A DNA stretch of 64,000 nt, taken from contig JASFAU010000002.1 of the NCBI GenBank assembly GCA_039704465.1, positions 496,001-560,000 of the forward strand, given 5' to 3'. A program made the translations under genes and the position numbers. Origin of the DNA: Plasmodiophora brassicae. Lineage: Eukaryota > Endomyxa > Phytomyxea > Plasmodiophorida > Plasmodiophoridae. The notes beneath the pieces are model-generated. The model worked only from the letters and a program-made list of their open reading frames with translations. It ran no database searches and had not been told where the DNA came from. Below are positions 23,273 to 33,488 of this stretch, piece by piece; the stretch's first letter is position 1; each line of letters opens with the position of its first letter.

Positions 23273-25017
23273 TTACATGGTGAACGTAAAGCCCTGATGG
23301 TGGAAACGGACGTTGGTCGAGTGGAACCCATGGAAGGGATTGCCGCCATGGCCTTGCGGTTCATTGACGTCTTCGCCGCGATCATATCGAGCTTTCGTCT
23401 CAGGGTTGGACAGAGCGTCGTGCGCTTCCGAAATGTCTCTGTACATTTTCTGTGCGTGCTCGGTTTCTTTCTCAGATTTACCAACGTTCTGTGCTGATGT
23501 CAGAAACGCTCCACCAGTGCATACGCTAGCAGACCCTGTCAGGGTGGTATTTCGCCGCCAGCTTCCTGAACGCTTTCTTGATCTCGGTGCCGTCGGCGTA
23601 CTTTCTGATACCGAGGATCTTGTAGTAGTCCTTCCTCTTGGACTTCTTTAACTCCAATTCGGATCTTTGGCAGGCATCGTGTATCGACTGGTCGTTCGAA
23701 AGATGCTGTTTGGCCTGCACAGTGTGTCATAAATCGCTTGAGAACCATTGGATGCTGAAGGCACTGTACCGCGTTGCATTGCTTGACGGATTCCTCATAC
23801 CGTTCCAATTGAATGTTGGCATCCATTGTTAGCCTCCACGCTTCAGACAATCCTTGGTCTATGTCTAAGCATGAGCGACAAGCAGAAAGTGCATCCTCGA
23901 ACCGATGCATCTGCCAGAGGATCAGCGTCATATCAAGAATGCGAAGAGTATTGTACCTTGGAGAACGCCCGACAGAGCTTCAGATGTATGTCCTTTTGTA
24001 CACCTGGGCGGGGATGGCCCTTAATGGACGACGCCAATGATGACTCGACTTCTAACGCCTCTTGGTACGATTCAACCGCAGCTTCCGCATTCCCGTCGGC
24101 GAGCTCAGAATCGGCGAACGATATCGCCTTTTCGAGTTTCCTTGAAAATCGGGATACGTTAGCAGACGCGACAAACCATACGGGGAAGCCACATGACCAG
24201 ACCTCAACTGTTTGTGGAAATGCTTCATCTCCTTATGTTCGGGATCCAACCGCAGCCCTTGCTTGAAATGCTTAAGTGCCATGTCATCCTCACCCAATTC
24301 ATAAAATGCTTTGCCACGAAGCAGAAGGCCTCCCTATTGTACCCTCGAATTTCAGCAACCAGCACTGGACTCAAACGTGTACGGTATTATCGTACGATGT
24401 TATTCCCATCTGCTTTGAGCAGTGAACCGGCAGCCACAAGAACCTCTTGATATTGCTTCCGACCATAAAGGCATTGCGCCAGCAAGTACCAGCACTGCGT
24501 ATCATGGGAAGCCACTTCCGTCACTTCATTCAAACCAGGAATTGCCTGCTCGCAGGAGTGCTTTGACAATTCGATCGCTGCGGATCGTGTTTTCGACAGC
24601 TTGACCAGATTTCCACCGCGGACGGCGTCTGACGCGTCCTTCATATCAGGCTTCAATTGCAGCACTTGCTGGTAATCAAGCAGAGACCCCTGACAGCATC
24701 GACCCCCGTCAGAGGTTCCCATGCACAAACTACCCCCAGCGTAATAACGACGTTACGTTGAAGTCCCCAACACGCGCCTTGTTCTTTGCTCGGTGCAGGA
24801 ATCCTTCAACAAAGTCCGGGTTGAGCTTGATCGCCTGATCCAGCTCGCCGATCGCGGCCGGGATGCGCATCTTCGCGACAAGGCCGGCCGCTGCCCGAAA
24901 ATGGTCCTTGTACGTCATCGCCGGCGTCGGCGCCGACCTAGCTGAGCAGAGCAGGCCGCTGTCGGACCATAGTGCCATCAGCACTGCCCATGACGTCGCC
25001 CAGAGCATCATGGCCAT
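23273..25017 (-). CDS. DNAJC3/p58IPK-like ER co-chaperone (signal peptide, TPRs, C-terminal J domain)
   Basis: Hsp40-type co-chaperone expected in the ER lumen, where it hands unfolded clients to BiP. ATG 25017 opens a hydrophobic signal peptide ([17 protein letters not shown]). The first TPR follows ([20 protein letters not shown]) and more TPR exons run down to about 23750 ([44 protein letters not shown]). The J domain near the C-terminus has [10 protein letters not shown] and the HPD triad, interrupted right after by an intron (GTCTGCTAG...GCACAG). The last exon reads [19 protein letters not shown], then a Gly/Phe/His-rich tail ending FTFTM. Order and length match DNAJC3. There is no KDEL-type signal. 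At least five short introns. Confidence 0.85.
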
Positions 25018-25380
25018 GAACCCGCCGGGGGCCACCCGGCTTTGATGGGTCCGGCAAAAGAAGACGCCGTCGCGGACACTGGTTTTGCCCAGGCCACGGC
25101 CCACGGGACGGCCTTCCAAACAGTCACCATTCCTCACTCCTCAGAGGACGCGCTTGACGTTGTGGTCATTGAACCCCCGATTGGATCAGAAAGTTCGTCG
25201 GGGGCACTAGCCACATGCGAAATTCACAGAGGTTCTCCAGAGACCACATACTGCGAATCGGACAGGGTACGTCTGATGTTTTATGGAAGAGTGTGATGGC
25301 AACGGCAGTGCTGTCAGCGGGAATGGTCTACGGGCAACATATGGCACGTCAGTAAAACGACAAGGGACAAGATGGTCTAT
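25018..25380. other. Intergenic stretch
   Basis: Lies upstream of DNAJC3 and downstream of the Abi gene, both on the minus strand. An 84-codon plus-strand frame here has no coding character. The Abi gene might extend into it by one extra spliced exon (a GTACAC donor is present at its stop), which I could not confirm. Confidence 0.4.
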
Positions 25381-26334
25381 TCACGAAGGTGTACCTGGCA
25401 GCGGTGGCGGGGGCGGCGGGGGCGGTACAGCGCCCCTGCTCGGAGGAGGCGATACACTTGGCATTCCGATGGGTGGAGGAGGGGGCGGAGGGGTAACATG
25501 GTCGAAGGACAATCTTTGAGGTTCAGGTGGTTGAAACGCAGTCGCCACAGACGCCCGGTTTGTGTACTTTCTGCCTGACGCAGGTGTACGGGCGGCTGAC
25601 GAGACGGCAGGTGGGGGACCTGGCATCGATACTTGAGGTGGTGGGCCTGGGGCGGCAACCGCAGGAGGTTGACCGGGAGCCCCAACCATGGGCGGCTGGC
25701 CAGGAGCCGAAACCACAGGTGGTGGGCCCGGCGGCTGAACCGCCAATCCCGCTGAATCCATAAACGAAGGCTGGCGTAGAGACATCCTTTGCGCCGGTGC
25801 CTGGTCGGATGATGTGCTGGTTCCCGATATGCCGATATCGTCGAGCTGCGTATAGTCAGGGCGCCACCGATCGTGACGCTCCAGCGGGAGCAGTGAATCG
25901 TCGGCAATGCGAACGCGAAGCTTGCCGACCTTCTGGACGGGGCGCTGCTTTGTGGATTGCAGGCGTGGGCTTTGGAGCTGTCTGGCAGAGCGCACCCTGT
26001 TCTGCATCAGCTCGACCTGCTGGACGAGGTCGTCGAGCGCGCGTTCGTGCAGGTCCAGGAATTCGGTCATTCGCATGGAGCAGTTCAGAACGTGGTCGGC
26101 AATGGCCTCGAGCGTCGTACGCGCATATCCATGGGCGCTCTCGACGATCCGGGCGCGTTCGTCGCGAGGCGCGCGCTGCTCGAGGCTTCCGGCGTACGAG
26201 CTCAGCACGAACTGGCCGACCTGCGCCGAATACGACTCGTTCTGCAGCAGGTTCGCTAGGTCGGATCGGAACCTATCCGCGAATTCCCGCCCAGCCGCCA
26301 GGGCCACGGCCGCGTCCGACTCGGCGTCCGCCAT
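25381..26334 (-). CDS. Abi (Abl-interactor) subunit of the SCAR/WAVE complex
   Basis: Part of the pentameric complex that activates Arp2/3 actin branching downstream of Rac. A single 317-residue frame from ATG 26334. Residues 35-150 match the Abi helical region: ARIVESAHGYARTTLEAIAD, a second long helix with VQQVELMQNRV, a basic stretch, and the conserved strand RPDYTQLDDIG (VLDDVG in animal Abi). The remainder is proline-rich with repeats of PGPPP and PGQPP and two runs of eight prolines. The SH3 domain of animal Abi is absent in the frame that I can read. Other WAVE subunits are not in the window. Confidence 0.8.
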   Translation of the reverse strand: MADAESDAAVALAAGREFADRFRSDLANLLQNESYSAQVGQFVLSSYAGSLEQRAPRDERARIVESAHGYARTTLEAIADHVLNCSMRMTEFLDLHERALDDLVQQVELMQNRVRSARQLQSPRLQSTKQRPVQKVGKLRVRIADDSLLPLERHDRWRPDYTQLDDIGISGTSTSSDQAPAQRMSLRQPSFMDSAGLAVQPPGPPPVVSAPGQPPMVGAPGQPPAVAAPGPPPQVSMPGPPPAVSSAARTPASGRKYTNRASVATAFQPPEPQRLSFDHVTPPPPPPPIGMPSVSPPPSRGAVPPPPPPPPLPGTPS

Positions 26335-26591
26335 TGGGGCCTTTGCACCTCACAGCGCTGCCCTCGGCTGGCTGAATGTGATGCCGACCTCTCACGGGAC
26401 GTCGTCTGCTTGGGCTGTTGGCCACCCTTGTTTCGTTTCAAACGCGGACTCGGCCGGACACGCTTCCCGAAAATAGAATTGCCCAAGTTGAACCGCTTCC
26501 GGATGGTAGAACCCCCGGCAACTGGGTTGACAGGCAGGATCCTCCGTTCCCACAACGTACACAGGCGTGTGTGTAGAGATTCGGTCGCGAA

Positions 26592-26951
26592 CTACAAGGT
26601 AACCATTTCGATTCGTTGAGCGGGTACCGGGACGCTGTGGAGCTGGATGCCGTTCATGTTGTCGATATGGTGTTCGGGTTCCTGGACGGCGGGCAGCACC
26701 TTTGGGGGAGTTGCCTTGGTCTTGGACCGCCGCATGACGCGGATGTGGATCGTCCCGACGACGAGCAACGCTAGCATCAGCGCAATCTGGACCGGCCAGA
26801 GCACCTGCGGGACGAACAGTGATGCGAACTCGACCAGTGCGGCTAGCAGACTCAGCCAGAAGTACGTCTTGACGAACCGGCTCCCGTCTTTGCAGTTGGA
26901 CCCGGTGATGACGGCGACGATGACAGCGACGGCCAGGATCCGTTCGTCCAT
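26592..26951 (-). CDS. Small two- to three-pass membrane protein, unknown
   Basis: A 119-residue frame from ATG 26951 (MDERILAVAVIVAVI). There are two or three hydrophobic segments: residues 5-17, 30-48 (FWLSLLAALVEFASLFV) and 52-68 (LWPVQIALMLALLVVG), then a basic stretch (RVMRRSKTK) and a hydrophilic tail. The positive charge after the last segment suggests a cytosolic C-terminus. I do not recognise a family. The frame continues upstream in soluble sequence, so a longer N-terminus is possible. Confidence 0.5.
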   Translation of the reverse strand: MDERILAVAVIVAVITGSNCKDGSRFVKTYFWLSLLAALVEFASLFVPQVLWPVQIALMLALLVVGTIHIRVMRRSKTKATPPKVLPAVQEPEHHIDNMNGIQLHSVPVPAQRIEMVTL

Positions 26952-27341
26952 TGTTGCTGACCGGCCCGAGTCGTCGCGGGCGAACGTTCGGAGTTCGGAC
27001 ACCCCCGGCGTCCCGCCCGAGCGGTTCCACTTCCGAACCGCTCTGCTGAAGTTCATCAGTACAGGCTTCGCTGGTGCTCGCAACGAACTCGGGTCGTACG
27101 TCGCCTCGGTACAGGAACTCGTGTAGGGCGTAGCACGCCATCGTTCCATTCGGCACACCTGCCCATTGTCAAGGCATCGTTGTGCGCAGTACAGGTTGAC
27201 GACACAGGGACTGCCGTCGCCGTAGTCAACAACGACAGCGACGGGGGGCGCACGAAGCGCAAACTACTGAGCGACATCGCCCATCTGCTGCGGATTGCGG
27301 GCGGCGCAGTCGCGGCATGACCGATTATTGACGTCTCGTCC
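26952..27341. promoter_or_regulatory. Divergent intergenic region upstream of the small membrane gene and the CW/ARID gene
   Basis: About 390 bp. Open frames on the minus strand here are in the wrong composition for neighbouring genes. Presumably holds both promoters; no element recognised. Confidence 0.35.
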
Positions 27342-28435
27342 ATGGATCCTCCGTCGTCGCGGACCGTCGTGGATGGCATCGCCGTTGACGAATACGCTGT
27401 CGCCCCGTCGCCGCTCCGCCAGTCAGCGTCCGGATCGTCGTCCTCGCTGCTGCCGCAGTTGCGGCCCGCTGATCTGCCGATGACGAAAGGGCGGCCGCCG
27501 CTGATCCAATGCGACACCTGCCTGAAGTGGCGCGTCGTCGATGGGCCCGTTGAGGGCCTGCCCTCCACCTGGTCCTGCGGCGACTGCGCTGTCGGCGAAG
27601 ACGACTGGGCGATCAAGGCGTCCGCCATCGTCGGGTTCGATCGACTCGACCCGATTCCATCCAAGCCTCTTGTCGTCCACATTAACCGAGCCAGCGGTAC
27701 GGCCGCCAGGCGCTCCCCGAATGATGCATGGACTGACTGCAGGGGCAATCATCAGGTACTGTCGTGGGTTCATCGGCACGGGGAGGCCGGCCTGCGGGCG
27801 CGACGGAATCGGGATGGCAGGTTCCAGAGGCGTTTCTCGGCACCGCTGAACGGCAGGCCTGGTACGAGCAGCTGGAACGCGCGTTCAACGACAAAGGCAA
27901 ACTGCCCAGGTCGTTTCCGCGTTGCGGCAATGCCGATGGTAATGGCATTGCTCTGCTGGTTCGTTGTCCAGTACTGATGTCTGGTCCAGTGGATCTATAC
28001 GGGCTGAACGAGGAAGTGGAGAAGCTCGGCGGCGTGCAGAAGGTGACTGCTGACAAACTGTGGGGGAGTGTCGCGAAAGCTTTGGGCATGGATGTCCCAC
28101 CTTACAAACTTCGATCCTTGTTTGAACGGGTTCTTGGGGTCCTGCACGAAGATGCCATCGAAGCGCAACGGCAACAGGCGAATGGGGAACGGCTAGCTAG
28201 GAAAAGACGAAGAACGGAGGCGCCGGTCACCCTAGAACGATTGCAAGATCTGGTCATGGACATTAACGATCGTTTGTCGGCTGTGGAAGCGTTTATGGCT
28301 CGGGTCGACGTCCTCAACGACCTGCGCGCACGCATCGAGTCGTTGTCAAGGACGATTCACGACCAGACAGCTGTCATGAACGAGCTCGTGCCGGAGCTCG
28401 AGGACGCGCCGCTCGCATCGCTTCAGTTTTCCTAA
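27342..28435 (+). CDS. CW-type zinc finger and ARID domain chromatin protein
   Basis: Exon 1 from ATG 27342 codes for a CW zinc finger at about residues 55-85: LIQCDTCLKWRVV, a second tryptophan in STWSCGDC. CW domains bind histone H3K4 methyl marks. A 59-nt intron (27697-27755, GTACGG...ATCATCAG) leads in frame to the ARID region: LERAFNDKGKLPR, then VDLYGLNEEVEKLGGVQKV, LWGSVAKALG and a closing LRSLFERVLG. ARID domains bind AT-rich DNA. A basic KRRR stretch (nuclear signal) and a 60-residue coiled coil (DINDRLSAVEAFM) form the C-terminus. An insert of about 15 residues sits before the VDLY strand of ARID and may be an unrecognised intron. Confidence 0.8.
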
Positions 28436-28492
28436 CAAAGAGATCGCATGGGCGGCTCAAATCACTAAACCTATTGCCAGCCAGATCAGGGG

Positions 28493-28987
28493 TCATTTAA
28501 TGTATATGTCGGCCTTGGCCAGCTGTAGGGCAAGTTCCCCATTGGAATATGCTTCCAGCAGATCCGACGACCCGCCAATGCTCTGCCCAGCGATGAAGAT
28601 ATTGGGGACCGTCGATTGTGTTGTCATCTCGAACAGCGTGTCCTGGATCTCGTTCCCGTTCGCGTGCTGGTTCAGCTCAACCGCCGTATAAGGGATATTC
28701 AGCTGCCCAAGCATAGACTTCGCACGTGCACAATACCTGTGTGGCTCTCGTTGAAACAACCAGGAGAAAGTTCTACATTGCCAGCTCGCTTACCCGCACG
28801 TCGTCTTGCTGAAAACAACCACTTTGTTACGCGAGATCGTATCCTCGATGAACGCGCGAGCAGGGGGCGCGGCTAACGCACACCTCGATTAGAAAGGGCA
28901 TGCGGGTCTGCGTTCTTCGAACGATCATATGTGCCCACCATCGGCGGAGAACGGGCGACGGCCACCCCAGAGCAGGACCCGCAGCAT
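28493..28987 (-). CDS. Dithiol glutaredoxin, probably mitochondrial
   Basis: Glutathione-dependent thiol oxidoreductase. Three exons: MLRVLLWGGRRPFSAD, an arginine-rich presequence typical of mitochondrial import, joined to the core RAFIEDTISRNKVVVFSKTT. A second intron (GTAAGCGAGC...CACACAG) falls inside the active site, and splicing restores CGYC. The last exon has the cis-proline motif TVPNIFI and the glutathione-binding GGSSDLLEA. The domain is complete at about 100 residues. The active site CGYC differs from the usual CPYC at position 2. Confidence 0.9.
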
Positions 28988-29082
28988 GATCCCGGCCCTG
29001 AGCAACACGCGCGGCGTCCGCACCGGCGACACGACTGACGCAAACCGCAAGCCGCTGCGGAACGGGAGATGGCAACATTGGT

Positions 29083-29403
29083 TTATCGCAACAAGTCATT
29101 AGACGGTCCATCGTGCCTGTCGAAGTCGTTGTTATCCGTGGACTTCCTCGCTGTTGCGAATGATAAATCAGGCGACGAACGGAATTGCATAAGGAACGCG
29201 ACGAATACAGCTGCGATGAGGATTGCGAGGAGCGTCGGGTTCGACATATCTGAGGACGTGGCCCTCGCTGGAAAGAGTGACGCCGACGACGCATGCGATA
29301 CGCCGTTGACAACGAGGTCGTGCGACTCTACGTTGCCAACGATTTGCTCGCTGCGGAGGGCGCTCGCAACCATACCCAGGATGCAACTGCAGAACTGATC
29401 CAT
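29083..29403 (-). CDS. Small single-pass membrane protein, unknown
   Basis: A 106-residue intronless frame from ATG 29403. One clear transmembrane segment at residues 57-74 (LLAILIAAVFVAFLMQF), followed by a 35-residue charged tail. No family recognised. The start of the glutaredoxin gene lies 96 bp downstream on the same strand. Confidence 0.4.
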   Translation of the reverse strand: MDQFCSCILGMVASALRSEQIVGNVESHDLVVNGVSHASSASLFPARATSSDMSNPTLLAILIAAVFVAFLMQFRSSPDLSFATARKSTDNNDFDRHDGPSNDLLR

Positions 29404-29654
29404 TACGACAGTGATGATTGTCCTACAGGGCTGGACTAGGTAGCGGGCAAGCGCGCACAGTCGGGGCGTGAATCACGCCGTTAGGAGGGAGAATCGGTCA
29501 GTGAGTCAACAAGTGCGCGTGGTTCCAGACACTACTTAGGTCTAGCAGGGTCCCCCGTGCCGATACCGGTGCCCAGAGTTTCGAGAAGATTCGCGGCGCT
29601 TGCATGCGACGAATCTGATCGCGATCGTACCTGTCCATAGAGGCAGCGGATCAA

Positions 29655-30227
29655 ATGACATCGCGGGATGTAACTGTGGACCTGGAGCGGATTGTTGCCA
29701 GCCTGCGCGCAGAGCAATGGGCGCTGCGCGAAATGACAGAGAATGCAACACCGTTCGAACTCAGCTACTTGATTCGCCATCACTGGCGACCAAGGTCGGC
29801 ACCAGCCTATGCGGTTGAAGGGACCCTATTACAGCAGGGAGAGAGGCTCAAGCGGATCGTCGACAAAGACGGTCCTCGTTGGCAAGCGCCCGTCCAGGTG
29901 CCGCCTTTGCGGGTCCAGGGAGTGGCAATCGGCATCTATCCTGATGGGTCTTCACGACGGCCGAAGAGGTCTCCTCAGTGCGATGCATCAGATGTGGACT
30001 TGGTAAAGAAGAAGCGAGGTTTGATCGACGTGGATGCTGCCCTGTTCAACTTGTACAACCTGAGACGAATTCAAAGCGAGTGTAAAGCAATAGAACAGCA
30101 GCGGACCGCGCCGCTGAACGTGGCTGCGACCAGCGTGACGGAAGCGGCCCTCCGTCTGCTACGAAAGCAACAGGCGTTGATCGAGAAGGCATTGTCCCGA
30201 CGGCAACAACACAAGGACTCGGCATAA
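29655..30227 (+). CDS. Uncharacterised coiled-coil protein
   Basis: 190 residues from ATG 29655, no intron needed. N-terminal helix (VDLERIVASLRAEQWALREM), a middle proline-rich stretch with VQVPPLRVQGVAIG, and a basic C-terminal coiled coil (RIQSECKAIEQQ; LRLLRKQQALIEKAL). Good coding character but no family recognised. Ends 36 bp from the convergent RPN6 stop codon. Confidence 0.55.
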   Translation: MTSRDVTVDLERIVASLRAEQWALREMTENATPFELSYLIRHHWRPRSAPAYAVEGTLLQQGERLKRIVDKDGPRWQAPVQVPPLRVQGVAIGIYPDGSSRRPKRSPQCDASDVDLVKKKRGLIDVDAALFNLYNLRRIQSECKAIEQQRTAPLNVAATSVTEAALRLLRKQQALIEKALSRRQQHKDSA

Positions 30228-30263
30228 AGACGGTGTATTTCAGGTACCAATGAGCGTGTCGCG

Positions 30264-32079
30264 TCAGCTTGAGTGGTGTGGAGATAGCCGCCGCGCTTTC
30301 TCGTATAGACGATCCGTGACCACGTTGAGCTCCTTGATCGTTTGGATGGCAGATTCATAGGCCTTGTCAACCACTGCAGAATCATACACGATCACGTTGC
30401 CGGCGCCTTGATCTAGGATGCCATTAAACGACCCGTCGAGGATCATCTCGCTTAACTTAGCTGCACACCAAGAATCAGTCCCTTTTCACAGCATGGCCGA
30501 AACGCAGCATACCTTGAACGCGCTCGATCGGGAGGTCGATAAGCTTTGCAACGTGGGCAATTTGAACGACAGAAAACGGGTCAAGAATGCGGATCAAATT
30601 CTGGACATTGCGTAAACTCGCGTTTGAGAGACAGGCACACCATTTGCGGCTAACCTGTTCCAACAATTTCTCGTACAGTCCGTTGATATGCGACGCAATG
30701 ATGGAGTCACCAGTTAGCTGAGGAGCATACTTGGTCAACATTTCCTGGAACATCTTCAAGGATCGCTTCTTGTGGGCCTCTGCGACTGATCGAAGCGCCT
30801 CAATTTCGACCCCGGCATACTTCACACCGGATTTGCCGTGAATGATCGAGTACCTATTCAGCGAGTCATGATGCGAATACATTAACCAAAGTGTTGCAAT
30901 ACGCACACGTCGCCGGTCTCGCCAGTCATGATCTTCGACAGAAGCATGTACTTGAGGATGATAACCGCATTCTTTGGGTCGTTGACAGTGTTATATGATT
31001 CGAAGGCCTCGTAGAAGTATGAAAACCTGGTACTATGTCAGAGCGAGTACGACACTCGACTCGATTGAGTTACGCCGTCTTGAAGTCGCTTTCCTCTGAG
31101 CAGATGATACCGGCTTGCCGGTCAATCTCCGCCTATCCATGACGGTTAGGCACAATTGTTATGACTTTCACCATACATTCAAGCTGACCTGTAAAACTGG
31201 AGGACAATAAATGGCATTCGATGCCGCTCGGGCAGACGTTAAAGCAGCTTTCGCCTTCGGAATATTCTCAAGAGCGTGGTGGATACGGCTTTCGACGAGC
31301 AGAATCTCGACAAGCAGTAGCTTGTCGTCAAGTTTCTTAACCTGCGACGCGCATGAGGTTAGCCACCAACGGGGCGTTCCGAATGAAGACTCCGTTCTCA
31401 CTTCGACAACTAGCGAATCGATTATCGCTAGGGCCTCCTTGTATTTTCGAAGAGCCAACAGGTACGACGCGTATCGTGACTCTAAACGCTGACGCAGCAT
31501 CGTACGTTTTTCAGCCTTGCACCATTCAATTGCCTCAACACATATCTGGGTCGGGTGTGTCAGAAATTCTATCGCACGCCCAAAACATTGGTGTGCTTCG
31601 TACGTCGGCTTGAAGGGCGGTACATTCCGGGATCTCCCCAATGGAGTCGATAATCTTCCTCACTGAGAGCAGGATTAATGACAGCATTTACTCAAAACCC
31701 AAACACGCCTTACCGATCTTTGCGGTCTTGGCTTTCGTGGTCGAATCGAAGAAGTTTCGAAGCTGTTTGATGAGCTGCCGCAATTCATCCGCCTTTCGCA
31801 ATGCAACGAGGCATTCACAGAGTCGGTAGATAGACAACTCCCTTACTTTGACATCGTCATTCAGCTCGCCTTCTACAAACGAAACGCCATTAAGCGCTGG
31901 CATCCGCCCATCACCACCGCGTTCGCCCCACCTGCAAATATGATCGTCCGGAACTTGGCAGCCGCTGCCTTCGGGTCGGCCTTCATCTGCGCGATGCCAT
32001 CTGCGTACGTGAGATGCTCGACGGATTCCTCCTCCATGGCATCGTCGCCCGCGGCCGGGCGGTTCTTGTCGACGGCCAT
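30264..32079 (-). CDS. RPN6: 26S proteasome non-ATPase subunit RPN6 (PSMD11)
   Basis: Lid subunit that clamps the 20S and 19S particles together. The N-terminal exon from ATG 32079 ends its solenoid start with [20 protein letters not shown]. Exons near 31600-31170 give the best-conserved block: [19 protein letters not shown], then [20 protein letters not shown], and [20 protein letters not shown], each nearly as in PSMD11. Later exons give the PCI domain ([13 protein letters not shown]) and the C-terminal helix [20 protein letters not shown], ending at 30264. At least five short introns. About 420 residues. No defect seen. Confidence 0.95.
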
Positions 32080-32527
32080 TACACACAGCGATAGTCCCGC
32101 CCAAAAACTGATGTCGCCGGGTTGGCCAACGCACCTCGAACTTTTCCGCAGGTCACGGTACCGTACACATTGCCCAGCCAGGGCGTGTACCGTGCACAGA
32201 TAGAATGGTGATTCAATGCCCGGAAGCCAGTGGCGGTTTGACTGTAGTAGTGAGTCATCGTCGATATTATTGGGGCAGACAGGCAGGGTTGCAGGTGGGC
32301 ATCAGCGTTGTGACGTCGGGACAGGTCTGTCCCATTCGCCAAATGCTTCGTCGATGAGCGTGTTGCAGGAATTCCGACGTTGGGCGTGCTGTATAGCATG
32401 TTTCACGATCTGTATCAAGATATGCTGTTGCTGCTGTTGGTGCGACGATAACGACGACGGCAAAGGCACCAGGGCGGACGCGTACAACCACTAAAACAGA
32501 CGTCTAGTTTGTACATTACCCCAACGT
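32080..32527. other. Intergenic stretch upstream of RPN6
   Basis: Probably the RPN6 promoter plus the COX17 3'-UTR. Several 60-100-codon frames overlap here on both strands without coding character. Confidence 0.45.
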
Positions 32528-32740
32528 CTAGACATTAAACCCCTCCTTGCGCAGGCACGCCAGATGCGTCCGGATCACCTCCTGGCACGCGTCTTCGCCG
32601 TTCTCCAGCACGCACCGATCCCGCGCCTCCCTGGTCTCCGGGCACGCACAGCATATCCTCTTGCCGGCCGCGTTCGTCGTTGGACAGGGCGTCTTGCTCG
32701 ACTCTGGCGCCGCCGTCGCGCCTGGCGCCTCCGTCGTCAT
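32528..32740 (-). CDS. COX17: Cytochrome c oxidase copper chaperone COX17
   Basis: A 70-residue intermembrane-space protein that delivers copper to cytochrome oxidase through Sco1 and Cox11. It has the copper-binding CCAC motif (RICCACPE) and a twin CX9C pattern: C-PETREARDR-C and C-QEVIRTHLA-C. The end GFNV resembles the GFKI of animals. Start ATG 32740 (MTTEAPG) gives the expected short acidic N-terminus. Single exon. Confidence 0.96.
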   Translation of the reverse strand: MTTEAPGATAAPESSKTPCPTTNAAGKRICCACPETREARDRCVLENGEDACQEVIRTHLACLRKEGFNV

Positions 32741-32937
32741 TGCAGTTTCAGTTTGCCCCGCGCAGTGCAATCGTCACTGGTCACCAACGGCGGGTCCCCC
32801 GAGCGAAAACCCCGACAGGAAGAACCGGCGCTCTGCCGCTCAAGTGCGGTAACGCGATTGCGAATCCCCGGTCCGGGGCACTGGGCGGGACCGCTGTCTG
32901 GGGCGGTCGACTGTAGTTGGCCAGTGCTGCCACCATC

Positions 32938-33422
32938 ATGGACCTCATTTCGCAGATCCAGAGCTTCGTGCGCACGCTGGCCTCGTCGCTGGCCCACACG
33001 GTCGAGTATTTCCAGGCGCAGTCGCCGAGCGTGCCGGCCGACTACCGCGAGTTCGACACCGACGCGCTGCGGGACCGTGCGGATAACTTGTTCAAACTGT
33101 TTGCTGACAGTAGGCTGTCTGCGTGCTATCGATGTCCCGGCGTGATCTGACGTTCGTGGTTCTCCTCGTACAGCCGATACGCTGATGGCATCGTTGCCTG
33201 CAGAGTTCCCGTCCGAAGACGAGCAAATCCGACTCATTGCAGAGCTTAGTGAGGAGAACGATAAGCTTGGTGTCGAGCTAGAGCAGGCCTTAGCGTCGTC
33301 TGGTGAGAATGGCACGCTACTGGATATCGTGACAATAACACGTATCGATAGAGACGTGGCGCCAACGACTGTCGACAGTTCTGGAAGACGTGGCCGAGCA
33401 ACAATTCAAGACATATACATAA
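32938..33422 (+). CDS. MED21: Mediator subunit MED21 (SRB7)
   Basis: Small helical subunit of the Mediator middle module that dimerises with MED7. ATG 32938 opens MDLISQIQSFVRTLASSLAH; the first intron (GTAGGCTGTC...CGTACAG) joins FAD to TDTLMASLPAEFPSEDEQ, the conserved segment linking helices 2 and 3. Helix 3 reads RLIAELSEENDKLGVELEQA. A second intron of about 75 nt leads to the last residues LEDVAEQQFKTYT, TAA at 33422. Roughly 115 residues, at the short end for MED21. Confidence 0.8.
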
Positions 33423-33488
33423 CGGCTGTAGCAACTGCGTTTCGACATCCCTGAAAGCGTTTATATCTCGTTATGGGTTTCGGCGTTA

